DNA of 64,000 nt from Ezakiella sp. (GTDB lineage: Bacteria; Bacillota; Clostridia; Tissierellales; Peptoniphilaceae), in contig JALFRW010000007.1 of assembly GCA_022778715.1 (NCBI GenBank), forward strand, positions 1 through 64,000, read 5' to 3'. Position numbers and translations under genes: made by a program. The notes beneath the pieces were generated by a model that was not told the origin of the DNA, did not search any database, and saw only the letters and a list, made by a program, of their open reading frames with translations. The first letter of the stretch is position 1. Every line of letters starts with the position of its first letter. Of this stretch, positions 25,144 to 33,703 are shown piece by piece.

Positions 25144-26964
25144 TTAATTGATTTTGTATTTTGTTAACTCTTCTTTTACCATTTCCGCAGCTTTTTTGTT
25201 CATACCGGGAATTTCGCAAAGTTCTTCAACGGTCGAATTTTTTATTTTTTCAATAGAACCAAAATGTTCCATCAAAGCCTTTTTGCGTTTCGGACCAATT
25301 CCCTTTATGCCGTCCAGCTGACTTTTTATCATGGTTTTTCCGTGCAAACTCTTGTGATAGCTTATTGCAAATCTATGCACTTCGTTTTGTACCGCACTCA
25401 CAAAAGTAAAAAGCTCTCTTTGACTTTTAATTTCAATATCTTCCCCTTCATAAAAAAGTTTTGAAGTGGTGTGAGTGTTATCCTTAACCATTCCAATAAC
25501 CGGAATTTCAAGACCAAGTTCATCTAACACTTTCTTAGCCGCGTCAACTTGTGTTTTGCCTCCGTCCATTAAAATTAAATCAGGAGCTTCACTAAAGCCT
25601 ACGTCGCCATTTATAAGCTTTTTATAACGTCTGGTCATAATTTCCCGCATGCAATCCAAATCATTTCTTGTGTCTGCCGATTTTATTCTAAATCTTCGAT
25701 AGTCATTTCTGTTATGATTTCCATCACGAAACACCACCATAGCTCCCACTGCATCCGTTCCTTGAATATGAGAAATATCAAAAGACTCAATCCTTTCAGG
25801 ATATTCTCCGGTGCCAACAATCTCTGCAAGATTTGTCAGTGCAATCACATTTGTCTCTGTCTTTTGCAAAATTCTCGCTCTGTGTTTTGCTAAATCTTCC
25901 ATAGCATTTTTCTTAACCATCATAATTATGTCGCGCTTTTCGCCGCGTTTTGGAATAGTGAGTTCAGTGTTTAAAACTCCCGCTTTTTTAATCGCGGCTT
26001 TTAACGATTCAAAATTGGTTGGCTCCGCTTCAAGCACTGCTTGAGAAGGCGGATTTGCGATTCCGAGATAATATTGTTTTATAAATTCTTCCATCATTTC
26101 GTGCTCATCTTGAACCGAATTTGCGAGCACAAAGTGATCTCTGCCAATCATTTTGCCGTCACGTTTAAAGAACACTTCCATTAAAAAAATATCTTCACTC
26201 TTTGCGTAAGCCACATAATCAATTGAGCTTCCCAGAGGCTTTGTGATTTTTTGATCTTCAACAAGAGTAGCCAAATCGTCCAAAAGTATTTTCATTTTTC
26301 CCGCCTTTTCGTACTCCATAGTTTCAGAATAGCCATACATTTTGTCTTCCACCCTTTTTATAACCGCTTCTTTTTTTCCACGCAAAAAATCAAGGGGTTC
26401 GACTAACTTTTTGTCGTATTTCTCCTCGCTAATATAACCTGCACAAGGCGCATCGCAACGATTTATATAATAATTTAAACACGGTTTGTAAATTTTATTA
26501 ATATAGCGCTTTGTCCTTCTTAACTTATACTCGTCTTCCCAAAAATTCAGCACATTATTAACTGCTGCCGCATTTGGAAACGGTCCAAAATAATCTCCTC
26601 CGTCTTTTTTTAAAATTCTGGTTTTGATAAGTCTTGGAAACGGTTCGTTCGTAAGCTTGATATATGGATATTGTTTGTCATCACGAAGCAACACATTGTA
26701 TTTTGGTGCATAAGATTTTATCAGATTGCTTTCCAACACCAAGCTTTCCACTTCATTATCCACTATAATATATTCAAAACTCTTGATATTTTTCACAAGT
26801 GCTTCCACTTTTGCGGATTTTGTTGAATTGTTAAAATAAGAACGAACCCTATTTTTCAAATTTTTAGCTTTACCAACATAGATTACATTTTCATTTTCAT
26901 CTTTCATAATGTAAACTCCCGGTTTAGCCGGCAATTTTTTCAGTTCTTCTTCAATATAAAACAA
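25144..26964 (-). CDS. uvrC: UvrABC system protein C
   Basis: Nuclease subunit that makes both cuts in nucleotide excision repair. The N-terminal GIY-YIG domain is PGVYIMKDENENVIYVGKAK. The cysteine-containing region CLNYYINRCDAPC is present, then the UVR motif and the RNase-H-like domain with FDISHIQGTDAVGAMVVF and LILMDGGKTQ. A C-terminal helix-hairpin-helix pair follows (LDGIKGIGPKRKKALMEHFG). Length of 606 residues is normal. The start is TTG behind GAGGTG. Confidence 0.96.
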   Translation of the reverse strand: MFYIEEELKKLPAKPGVYIMKDENENVIYVGKAKNLKNRVRSYFNNSTKSAKVEALVKNIKSFEYIIVDNEVESLVLESNLIKSYAPKYNVLLRDDKQYPYIKLTNEPFPRLIKTRILKKDGGDYFGPFPNAAAVNNVLNFWEDEYKLRRTKRYINKIYKPCLNYYINRCDAPCAGYISEEKYDKKLVEPLDFLRGKKEAVIKRVEDKMYGYSETMEYEKAGKMKILLDDLATLVEDQKITKPLGSSIDYVAYAKSEDIFLMEVFFKRDGKMIGRDHFVLANSVQDEHEMMEEFIKQYYLGIANPPSQAVLEAEPTNFESLKAAIKKAGVLNTELTIPKRGEKRDIIMMVKKNAMEDLAKHRARILQKTETNVIALTNLAEIVGTGEYPERIESFDISHIQGTDAVGAMVVFRDGNHNRNDYRRFRIKSADTRNDLDCMREIMTRRYKKLINGDVGFSEAPDLILMDGGKTQVDAAKKVLDELGLEIPVIGMVKDNTHTTSKLFYEGEDIEIKSQRELFTFVSAVQNEVHRFAISYHKSLHGKTMIKSQLDGIKGIGPKRKKALMEHFGSIEKIKNSTVEELCEIPGMNKKAAEMVKEELTKYKIN

Positions 26965-27024
26965 TATTTACACCTCAATATTATTATACACCACAAAGTA
27001 TAAAAATAATAATCTGATTAATAC

Positions 27025-27057
27025 AAAAAAAGTGCAGTGAGAAATTGATGTGTACCC
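27025..27057 (+). repeat. Left inverted-repeat end of the 27-29 kb insertion
   Basis: This 33-nt stretch shares 14 identical leading bases (AAAAAAAGTGCAGT) and the ending TTGATnTGTACCC with the reverse complement of 29175-29208. The two copies lie in inverted orientation on either side of the AT-rich block that holds the ABC and SPASM remnants. Each looks like the end of an insertion sequence. Confidence 0.6.
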
Positions 27058-27163
27058 ATAAAACCGCAATATTTAATTATTCTTTTCTATTATAATAGTA
27101 CCACAAATTCATACTCTCATTCTATCAACTTTACTCTCCGCTTGGCATTTATATTATTGTTTA

Positions 27164-27194
27164 CTAAAAAAGTGATAGTTTTTTCTATCACCTT
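27164..27194 (-). terminator. Terminator of the ABC transporter gene
   Basis: GTGATAG pairs with CTATCAC across a six-T loop. Six Ts follow on the minus strand. It lies within 30 nt of the ABC gene stop. Confidence 0.8.
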
Positions 27195-27200
27195 TAATTA

Positions 27201-28772
27201 TTATATTTTATATACCTTGTCAAATTTCTTCATCATATTATTATCCAAATGATGGCTAATCATTATTATTGTTAAATCATTGGCAACAAGTAGATTGTTT
27301 TCTATATATTCTCTATTTTCTTTATCAAGTGCATTAGTACCTTCGTCAATTAAAATTATTTTTGAGCCCTGCAAAATTGATCTTGCAATACCTATTCTCT
27401 GTTTTTCTCCGCCGGATATCATTTTGGCATCATCACCTACAACTGTATCAATCCCGTCTTGAAATCAATTAATATCATTTACAAGAGAACTTTTAATTAA
27501 TGATTCTTCTATTTTATCATAGCTAAATTCTCTTCCTAATTTAAGATTTTCCTTTATTGTGTCATTAAATAAATATATATTTTGAGATATATACCCAATA
27601 TTATAATCGATCGCATCTTTTTCTTTGACCACACCATCATAAAGTACTTCGCCTTCATAATCATCAATAATGCCCATTATAATTTTTAAAATTGTTGACT
27701 TACCACTGCCAGATTTTCCAACTATTGCATATTTGTGATTTTTCTTAAATTCCATATTTATATTATTTAAAACTTCTTTTTCATTATAACTATAAGAGAT
27801 GTTTTTTAATTCTATTTTATCTTTAAAACTTAACTCTATTTTTTTGATATTATTATCTTTAATAATTTCAAAATATGATCTTGACTGTACAATACTATTT
27901 TTTGCACTTGCAAAATTATTTAAACCATTACTTACTCCGCCAATTAAATTTGCCGCTCCCGCTATTACAGCTACACCAATCCTTCCATAAACTGCAAGCA
28001 CAACAACTAAAACTTCCGACAAGACTTGCAAAAATACACTAATATAACCCATTATGCATTCCAATATTTCTGTAATATAGTTTTGTCTAAACTTGGCATC
28101 TTCACTAATATGACTTGCCTCTATCCCCTTTGCAATATACCAATTCCTTCTATTGAATATTTTAAATACTGTTATACCATATAATAAATCTTTAAATTTC
28201 CCCATTGCAATTGATTGAGCTTTCAAATTTTCTTCACCCAGCTTTTCAAATCTGTCTTCAAAGATCTTTGGCATATACCACATAATTACTGTTGTAATTA
28301 TTGCAAATAAAAAAAGATAAACATCAATATATATAAGAGCAATTATGCTCCACAAAATCTGTGCTATTCTTCCCACCATATTAAAAAGTGGCTCCCAGCA
28401 TAGCCTAGTGATTTCATTTATATTATGTGTTACATATGAAATATAATCACTCTTGTCCGACTTATATATATTTGAAATCTTATCATTGTAAACACTTAAA
28501 TAGATATCATTTCTAACATCGTTGTTAAATTTTCTAATTACATCAGCCCTCTTATAAGCTTCAATACTACATATAAGAAAGTATATCCCCCATGTAATAA
28601 AAGAAATGACTGTCCATTTTAAAAATAAATTAAAATTTAAATTAATTGCTCCATCAAAAGCATTTATTGCAAAAAACTGTAAAAAAACTTGGCAACCCCA
28701 CATGATTACTTGTAACAATACAACAGATAGAAATGCTCTCTTTCTTCTTAAAATATAATTTTTAAACTTCAT
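27201..28772 (-). pseudogene. Peptide-exporter-type ABC transporter, interrupted by an in-frame TGA
   Basis: A membrane-ATPase half transporter of about 523 codons. Six membrane segments fill residues 1-300. The nucleotide-binding part has Walker A GKSGSGKSTILK, Q-loop YISQNIYLFND, signature MISGGEKQRIGIARSIL, Walker B KIILIDEGTNALD and a switch His in ISHHLDN. The frame is cut by TGA at 27465-27467, just before FQDGIDTVVGDDAK, a stretch that is normal for ABC exporters. Without readthrough the protein lacks the signature motif and Walker B and cannot hydrolyse ATP. No SECIS-like hairpin follows this TGA, so a nonsense mutation is more likely than selenocysteine. The start ATG at 28772 overlaps the stop of the SPASM fragment (TAATG) and follows GAGGAG. 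The gene is more AT-rich than its neighbours, a sign of transfer. Confidence 0.75.
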
Positions 28773-29137
28773 TAGCACTCCTCGTTTTTAATTTTGCATA
28801 AACATATATTTGAGCAAACTCCATCGATCGCATGCAATTTTCTACAAGCAATGTTTAAACAACTGAGAACTTGATTGCATTTAATACATGCTTCATCAAT
28901 ATTTGATTTTGTCCATATTTTATTTAAATCCTCATTAATTATAACGCCTAAAACCTTATCAACGTATCCAACCACATTACCTTGTTTCCCTAATGCAATT
29001 GTACATTTTTCAATATTCCCATTTGATCTAAATATGAAACCTTTCTTAAAAGATGAGTAACATACATCGGAAAATGGCTTCTTACTCTTCCCTATTATTG
29101 GTAAGCCTATATTTTCAATATAATTATTGTGAAGCTC
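28772..29137 (-). pseudogene. C-terminal fragment of a radical SAM/SPASM peptide maturase
   Basis: An open frame of about 122 codons without a proper start. It has the cysteine pattern of a SPASM domain, which holds auxiliary 4Fe-4S clusters in radical SAM enzymes that modify peptides: CYSS, KCTI, CIKCNQVLSC, CLNIAC and CSNICLC. The visible part reads like a maturase C-terminus (FRSNGNIEKCTIALGKQGN). The CxxxCxxC radical SAM core is missing. The frame begins at the palindrome 29138-29186, and a TAA inside the palindrome closes it. An insertion event therefore removed the N-terminal two thirds. The gene is coupled to the ABC exporter, the typical pairing of a ribosomally made peptide cluster. 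No precursor peptide gene remains in the window. Confidence 0.65.
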
Positions 29138-29186
29138 TGATATGTCCCCTCCTTACTGGTTTGTCCAGTAAAGAGGGTACATATCA
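29138..29186. repeat. 49-bp palindrome, probable IS-end junction
   Basis: TGATATGTnCCCTC-TTACTGG faces its own inverted copy across TTTG. The right arm has a TG...CA-bounded terminus like those of IS3-family elements. No T run follows on either strand, so it is not a normal terminator. It sits exactly where the SPASM gene is broken. Confidence 0.6.
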
Positions 29187-29208
29187 AAATATCTACTGCA
29201 CTTTTTTT
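29175..29208 (-). repeat. Right inverted-repeat end of the 27-29 kb insertion
   Basis: Partner of 27025-27057 in inverted orientation; it overlaps the palindrome and touches the last codon of pepP. The outer 14 bases are identical between the two copies. Confidence 0.6.
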
Positions 29209-30991
29209 ATTTAATTGGAGCTGTTGCTTCTTTTAACCAGACTTTTTCTTCTTCTGTAGTCATAAAGCTTTGAATGTTTTTGTAAACTTCTGAATGATAA
29301 TCGTTGATGTATTTAAGTTCCTCAGCTGATAATAATGAAGTATCAATCAGCTCTCTGTCGTATGGACACATAGTCAGGTTTACAAATCTGTAGAATTCTC
29401 CGAATTGCGTGGTTTTATATTCTGTAACAACCAGTAAGTTTTCAATTCTGATGCCGTACTTATTTTCGCGGTAAATTCCCGGTTCGTTTGAAACCACCAT
29501 GCCAACTTCAAGTGGAACATTAATTGACATTGATCTGGATATTGAATGAGGTCCTTCATGAACTCCTAAACAGTAACCAACGCCATGTCCTGTACCGTGT
29601 TTAAAGTCAATCCCTTCTTTCCACATAGCCCCTCTTGCGAGCACATCAAGTTGAGTGCCTGTTGTGCCTTTTAAGAATTTAGCCATAAATAAGTCGATAT
29701 GTCCTTTAAGAGTTAAAGTGTAGTCTCTGATTTCTTCCGGTGTTGGGTTTCCAAGTGTAATAGTTCTTGTGATATCCGTAGTCCCCTCTAAATATTGTCC
29801 GCCTGAGTCCACCAAGTATAATCCTTCATTTGTGATTTCGTCGTGACTTTCCGGTGTTGCTGAATAGTGAGCCATTGCAGCATTTCCTTTATATGCAGAA
29901 ATAGTTTTAAATGAATCCATCAAATAAGTGTCGGCTTCTTTCCTGTATTTTTGTAGTTTTTCTTCTGCAGAGTATTCATTCATTTCAATTTTTCCCGCAT
30001 TCTTCTTCATATAGCATAAATATCTTGCGACTTTTGCACCGTCGATAATGTGAGCAAGTTTTTCATTTTCAATTTGAATGTCGTTTTTAACGGCTTTCAT
30101 CATTTCAGTTGGCATTCTCTTATCTAAAATGTTTGAATTTTCTTCGATTATCTTATATTGAAGAGTGTTGATTTTATTTGAGCTAATCCAGCATCTGTCT
30201 TCTTTTGTGAGCTTTCTTAAATAATCACTAACGTCTTCATAAGATGCAAGTTTAATACCATTCTTTTGCAAATAGCCCTTAACGCCCATATCGAGCTTAT
30301 TTTCTTCCACAAACAAAATTGCATCTCTGCCGTCGATTAACAAATAACTCACCACAATCGGAGTGTACAAATCGTCATAGCCACGTAAGTTTAGCACATA
30401 ACAAATGTCTGCTAGAGAGGGAATAAAAAGATAATCTGCGTCTTCTTCTTCCATTTGGTCACGTATAAAATCGAGTCTTCTAGCAGGATTGTCCCCCGTG
30501 TATTTTTCATCTAAAATAAATGCTTTACCCTTTGGGAAATCCGGTCTATCTTCCCAGAATTCACCAATCAAGTCCTTGTCAAATTTGAAGTTTGCTTTTT
30601 CTCCTAAAATTTCTTTAAGATGAGCGTAAATTCCATATTGAGTAATTTCTCCATTAAATCCAATTGTGTCTCCTTTTTTGACACGTTCTTTTAGCCATTC
30701 ATCGTAAAATGGAACTCCTTCAGAACCCCATTTCATGAGTTTGAATTCGCTTCCGTCAATTTGCCTTTCAGCTTGAACGTAATATCTGCCGTCTGTCCAC
30801 AAAAGTGCTTCGTCTTGTGAAACCAGGGCATATCCTGCACTTCCGGTAAATCCGGTCAAATAAACTCTTGATTTAAATCGGTCTAATACATATTCGCTCA
30901 TATGTGGGTCTGAAGTTGGAATTAGAAAATAATCGATATTTTCTCTTTCCATCCGACTTCTTAGTTCTTTCAGTCTTTCATTTCTATCCAT
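29207..30991 (-). CDS. pepP: Xaa-Pro aminopeptidase P family protein (M24B)
   Basis: Cytoplasmic dinuclear-metal peptidase that removes residues before proline. It is the long form (594 residues): two creatinase-like N-terminal domains (FLIPTSDPHMSEYV, LTGFTGSAGYALV, WTDGRYYVQAE), then the catalytic pita-bread domain. The metal ligands lie in LVDSGGQYLEGTTDITRT (two Asp), GTGHGVGYCLGVHEGPH (His), VSNEPGIY (Glu) and GIRIENLL (Glu). It follows AAGGAGG and is the last gene of the alr operon. Its stop lies at the edge of the 27-29 kb insertion, so its native terminator was probably displaced. Confidence 0.93.
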   Translation of the reverse strand: MDRNERLKELRSRMERENIDYFLIPTSDPHMSEYVLDRFKSRVYLTGFTGSAGYALVSQDEALLWTDGRYYVQAERQIDGSEFKLMKWGSEGVPFYDEWLKERVKKGDTIGFNGEITQYGIYAHLKEILGEKANFKFDKDLIGEFWEDRPDFPKGKAFILDEKYTGDNPARRLDFIRDQMEEEDADYLFIPSLADICYVLNLRGYDDLYTPIVVSYLLIDGRDAILFVEENKLDMGVKGYLQKNGIKLASYEDVSDYLRKLTKEDRCWISSNKINTLQYKIIEENSNILDKRMPTEMMKAVKNDIQIENEKLAHIIDGAKVARYLCYMKKNAGKIEMNEYSAEEKLQKYRKEADTYLMDSFKTISAYKGNAAMAHYSATPESHDEITNEGLYLVDSGGQYLEGTTDITRTITLGNPTPEEIRDYTLTLKGHIDLFMAKFLKGTTGTQLDVLARGAMWKEGIDFKHGTGHGVGYCLGVHEGPHSISRSMSINVPLEVGMVVSNEPGIYRENKYGIRIENLLVVTEYKTTQFGEFYRFVNLTMCPYDRELIDTSLLSAEELKYINDYHSEVYKNIQSFMTTEEEKVWLKEATAPIK

Positions 30992-31002
30992 GCTAACCTC
31001 CT

Positions 31003-32964
31003 TTATCTATTTTCTGTTAAATATTTATCAATTCTTTCTGCAATTTTTTCCGGTGTGAATCCAAAGTGATCAAACAATTGATTTCCCGGAGCGCTTGCGC
31101 CAAAAGTATCGATACCGATCTTTAAGCCTCCTTTTGTGTATCTATCCCAACCAAATGTTGAAAGTGCTTCAACCGAAACCGTTTTAACTCCACATGGTAA
31201 AATTTCTTTTTTGTATTCTTCGCTTTGAGCTTCAAAAATATCCCAAGATGGCATTGAAACCACTCTCACTCCATATTTTTTACACAAAATCTCTGCAGCC
31301 TTCATGCTTAATCCAACTTCTGAACCGGTCGAAATTATAACTACATCCAAATCTTTTTCTTCTTTCTTGGCGATATATGCCCCTTTTGATAAATTTTTGC
31401 TATTGATCTTTAAAGTTTCAAGTCCTTGTCTTGAAAGCACAAGGGCAGTTGGCTTTTCGCTTTCAATAGCAATTTGCCATGCATAAATTGTTTCGTTGTA
31501 ATCAGCCGGTCTAATCACACTAAATCCAGGAATACTTCTCAGCATTGCAAGTTGTTCAATTGGTTCATGAGTTGGTCCGTCTTCACCAACGCCGATTGAG
31601 TCGTGTGTTAAAACGTAAACCACAGGAAGTTTCATCAGAGCCGAGAGTCTCATAGCCGGCTTCATATAATCGCTAAACACAAAGAATGTAGCGTTGTAGG
31701 GTTTTAATCCACCATGAAGAGCAATTCCATTTGAGATCGCAGCCATTGCAAATTCTCTAATTCCAAAATGAATATTTCTAGGTGCGTAATTGTCAGCACT
31801 AATAAATCCTTCTCCTTTGATTTCACTTTTGTTTGATGGCCCTAGGTCTGCAGAACCGCCAATAATATTTTTTATGGATTTTGCCAGCTCTTGAATTGCA
31901 GCACCGCTTGAACTTCTGGTTGCATCTTTTTCTTTCTTATCAATCATATCACTCAAATCAACTTTGAAATTGTTGTGTACATAATCCATATATTCGTAAT
32001 ATTTGTCCGGGTAATTTTCCTTGTATTTAGCAAGATCTTCTCTATATTTGTCGTAGACCTTAATCTTTTCTTCTACGATCTTCTTTGCATTTAATCTAAC
32101 GTCATCTGGTACTGTAAAAGGTTCATCATACTCCCAACCAAGTCTTTCTTTTAAGATCTTTATGTTTTCTTCTCCAATTGGAGCGCCGTGAGATTTTGCG
32201 GAGCCTTCAACGCTGCCGGCACCATATCCAATCACCGATTTGATTTCTATGATAGATGGCCTGTCATCTTTTTTAGCTTCTTCAATTGACTTTTTGATTG
32301 CTTCAGTATCATTACCATCTTCCACTCTTAGAGTTTGCCAACCATAAGCTTCAAATCTCTTTAATGTGTCATCTCTAAAAGTGATGTCTGTGCTGCCTTC
32401 AATTGAAATATTATTTGAATCATACAAAACAATAAGTCTTCCGAGCTTTAAATTGCCGGCAAAACTTGCTGCTTCGTGTGAAATGCCTTCCATCAAACAA
32501 CCGTCGCCCACAAGAGCATAAGTATAGTGATCAATTGGCGAAAAATCATCCATTTTAAATGTTTCGCGCAAATGTGCTTCAGCAAGCGCAATTCCAACAG
32601 CCATTGTAATCCCTTGACCGAGTGGACCAGTGGTTGCATCCACCCCAACGGTGTGCCCATATTCCGGGTGACCGGGAGTTTTGGAATCCAGTTGTCTGAA
32701 CTTCTTGATGTCATCCATTGTAATGTCAAAACCAAACAAATTTAATAAACTATACAAAATTGCACTCCCGTGTCCTGCACTAAGCACGAATCTATCTCTA
32801 TTCATCCACTTTGGATGATTAGGATTGAAATTTAAAAAATCTTTATACAAAGTGTAAAGTGCGGGAGCTGCGCCCAGTGGTAAACCGGGATGCCCGGAAT
32901 TTGCCTTTTCAATCATATCCACTGACAACATTCTTAGTGAATTAATGCTCTTATTATCAATCAT
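31003..32964 (-). CDS. tkt: Transketolase
   Basis: TPP enzyme of the non-oxidative pentose phosphate pathway that moves two-carbon units between sugar phosphates. Full length at 653 residues. Visible motifs are GHPGLPLGAAP, GHGSAILYSLL, TPP-binding GDGCLMEGISHEAA, GVGEDGPTHEPIEQ and the C-terminal GASAPGNQLFDHFGFT. An AAGGAGGGG ribosome site lies inside the end of the upstream glycosyltransferase gene. Its place in a wall-polymer/alr operon probably reflects shared growth control, not a shared pathway. Confidence 0.96.
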   Translation of the reverse strand: MIDNKSINSLRMLSVDMIEKANSGHPGLPLGAAPALYTLYKDFLNFNPNHPKWMNRDRFVLSAGHGSAILYSLLNLFGFDITMDDIKKFRQLDSKTPGHPEYGHTVGVDATTGPLGQGITMAVGIALAEAHLRETFKMDDFSPIDHYTYALVGDGCLMEGISHEAASFAGNLKLGRLIVLYDSNNISIEGSTDITFRDDTLKRFEAYGWQTLRVEDGNDTEAIKKSIEEAKKDDRPSIIEIKSVIGYGAGSVEGSAKSHGAPIGEENIKILKERLGWEYDEPFTVPDDVRLNAKKIVEEKIKVYDKYREDLAKYKENYPDKYYEYMDYVHNNFKVDLSDMIDKKEKDATRSSSGAAIQELAKSIKNIIGGSADLGPSNKSEIKGEGFISADNYAPRNIHFGIREFAMAAISNGIALHGGLKPYNATFFVFSDYMKPAMRLSALMKLPVVYVLTHDSIGVGEDGPTHEPIEQLAMLRSIPGFSVIRPADYNETIYAWQIAIESEKPTALVLSRQGLETLKINSKNLSKGAYIAKKEEKDLDVVIISTGSEVGLSMKAAEILCKKYGVRVVSMPSWDIFEAQSEEYKKEILPCGVKTVSVEALSTFGWDRYTKGGLKIGIDTFGASAPGNQLFDHFGFTPEKIAERIDKYLTENR

Positions 32965-32965
32965 T

Positions 32966-33703
32966 TTACCCCTCCTTGAAACAACTTTTTTTATTAAAAA
33001 TTATTTTTGCTAAAAACAACGGAATGACCATTTGCCTTTTTATTCTCTTAGGTTCTTTTATAAGTCGATAAAACCATTCAAAACCGGCTTTTTGCATCCA
33101 TTTTGGCGCCCTCTTTACATTGCCGCTTATGACATCAAGACTGCCACCACATCCAATTGAAATCTTTGGCGTCTCAGTTAGTGCTAAAAACTTTTCTTGT
33201 TTTGGAAAACCCATCGCCGCCACCAAAATATCCGGCTTCTTTTTGTTTATATCTGCGATAATTTTAGTTTCTTCCTCAGAATTTTCCTTAAAATAACCAT
33301 CATGCATTCCAACAACTTCGAGATTTGGATACTTTTCTTTAATTTTATCAACTGCCTTAAAAAGAGTCGCTTCTTTCGCTCCCACGAAATAAACCTTTAG
33401 CCTTAATTCGTCAGCAATTGAGAGAATTTTTTCCAAAGTCGCAATTCCAGTTTGTCTTTCAAACCCCTCTACATGCTTGAGCTTTTCGGCAATTTTTATT
33501 CCAACACCGTCTTTTAAAACAAGATCGCTTGAATTGATAAGCTCCATAAGTTCAGCGTCTTTATGCGCCGCCATCACAATTTCCGGATTTGGGGTCACAA
33601 TTCGAACGTTTTTTTCACCGGAAACTGCTTCCCTTAATACTGTTTCTAACATTTCGGCGGATACATTGGAAAATTTCACGCCCAAAACATTAACTGTTTC
33701 CAT
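32966..33703 (-). CDS. WecG/TagA/CpsF-family glycosyltransferase
   Basis: A GT26 enzyme that adds N-acetylmannosamine (or a related sugar) to undecaprenyl-diphospho-GlcNAc in secondary wall polymer or teichoic acid synthesis. Family blocks are FSNVSAEMLETVL, IVTPNPEIVMAAHKD, LKDGVGIKIAEKL, VYFVGAKE, AMGFPKQEKFL and GCGGSLDVISGNVKRAP. I chose the second ATG (33703), because the G-rich ribosome site is 6 nt before it and touches the first. It overlaps the csaB fusion gene by 14 nt, which places both in one wall-polymer pathway. Confidence 0.9.
   Translation of the reverse strand: METVNVLGVKFSNVSAEMLETVLREAVSGEKNVRIVTPNPEIVMAAHKDAELMELINSSDLVLKDGVGIKIAEKLKHVEGFERQTGIATLEKILSIADELRLKVYFVGAKEATLFKAVDKIKEKYPNLEVVGMHDGYFKENSEEETKIIADINKKKPDILVAAMGFPKQEKFLALTETPKISIGCGGSLDVISGNVKRAPKWMQKAGFEWFYRLIKEPKRIKRQMVIPLFLAKIIFNKKSCFKEG

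Noticed and set aside
27465-27467. Selenocysteine in the ABC exporter
   Set aside because: No hairpin of SECIS form lies in the 40 nt after this TGA, and the position in ABC proteins is not a conserved Cys.
29138-29186. Rho-independent terminator of pepP
   Set aside because: Strong hairpin, but no T run follows on the minus strand, and its arms look like insertion-sequence ends.
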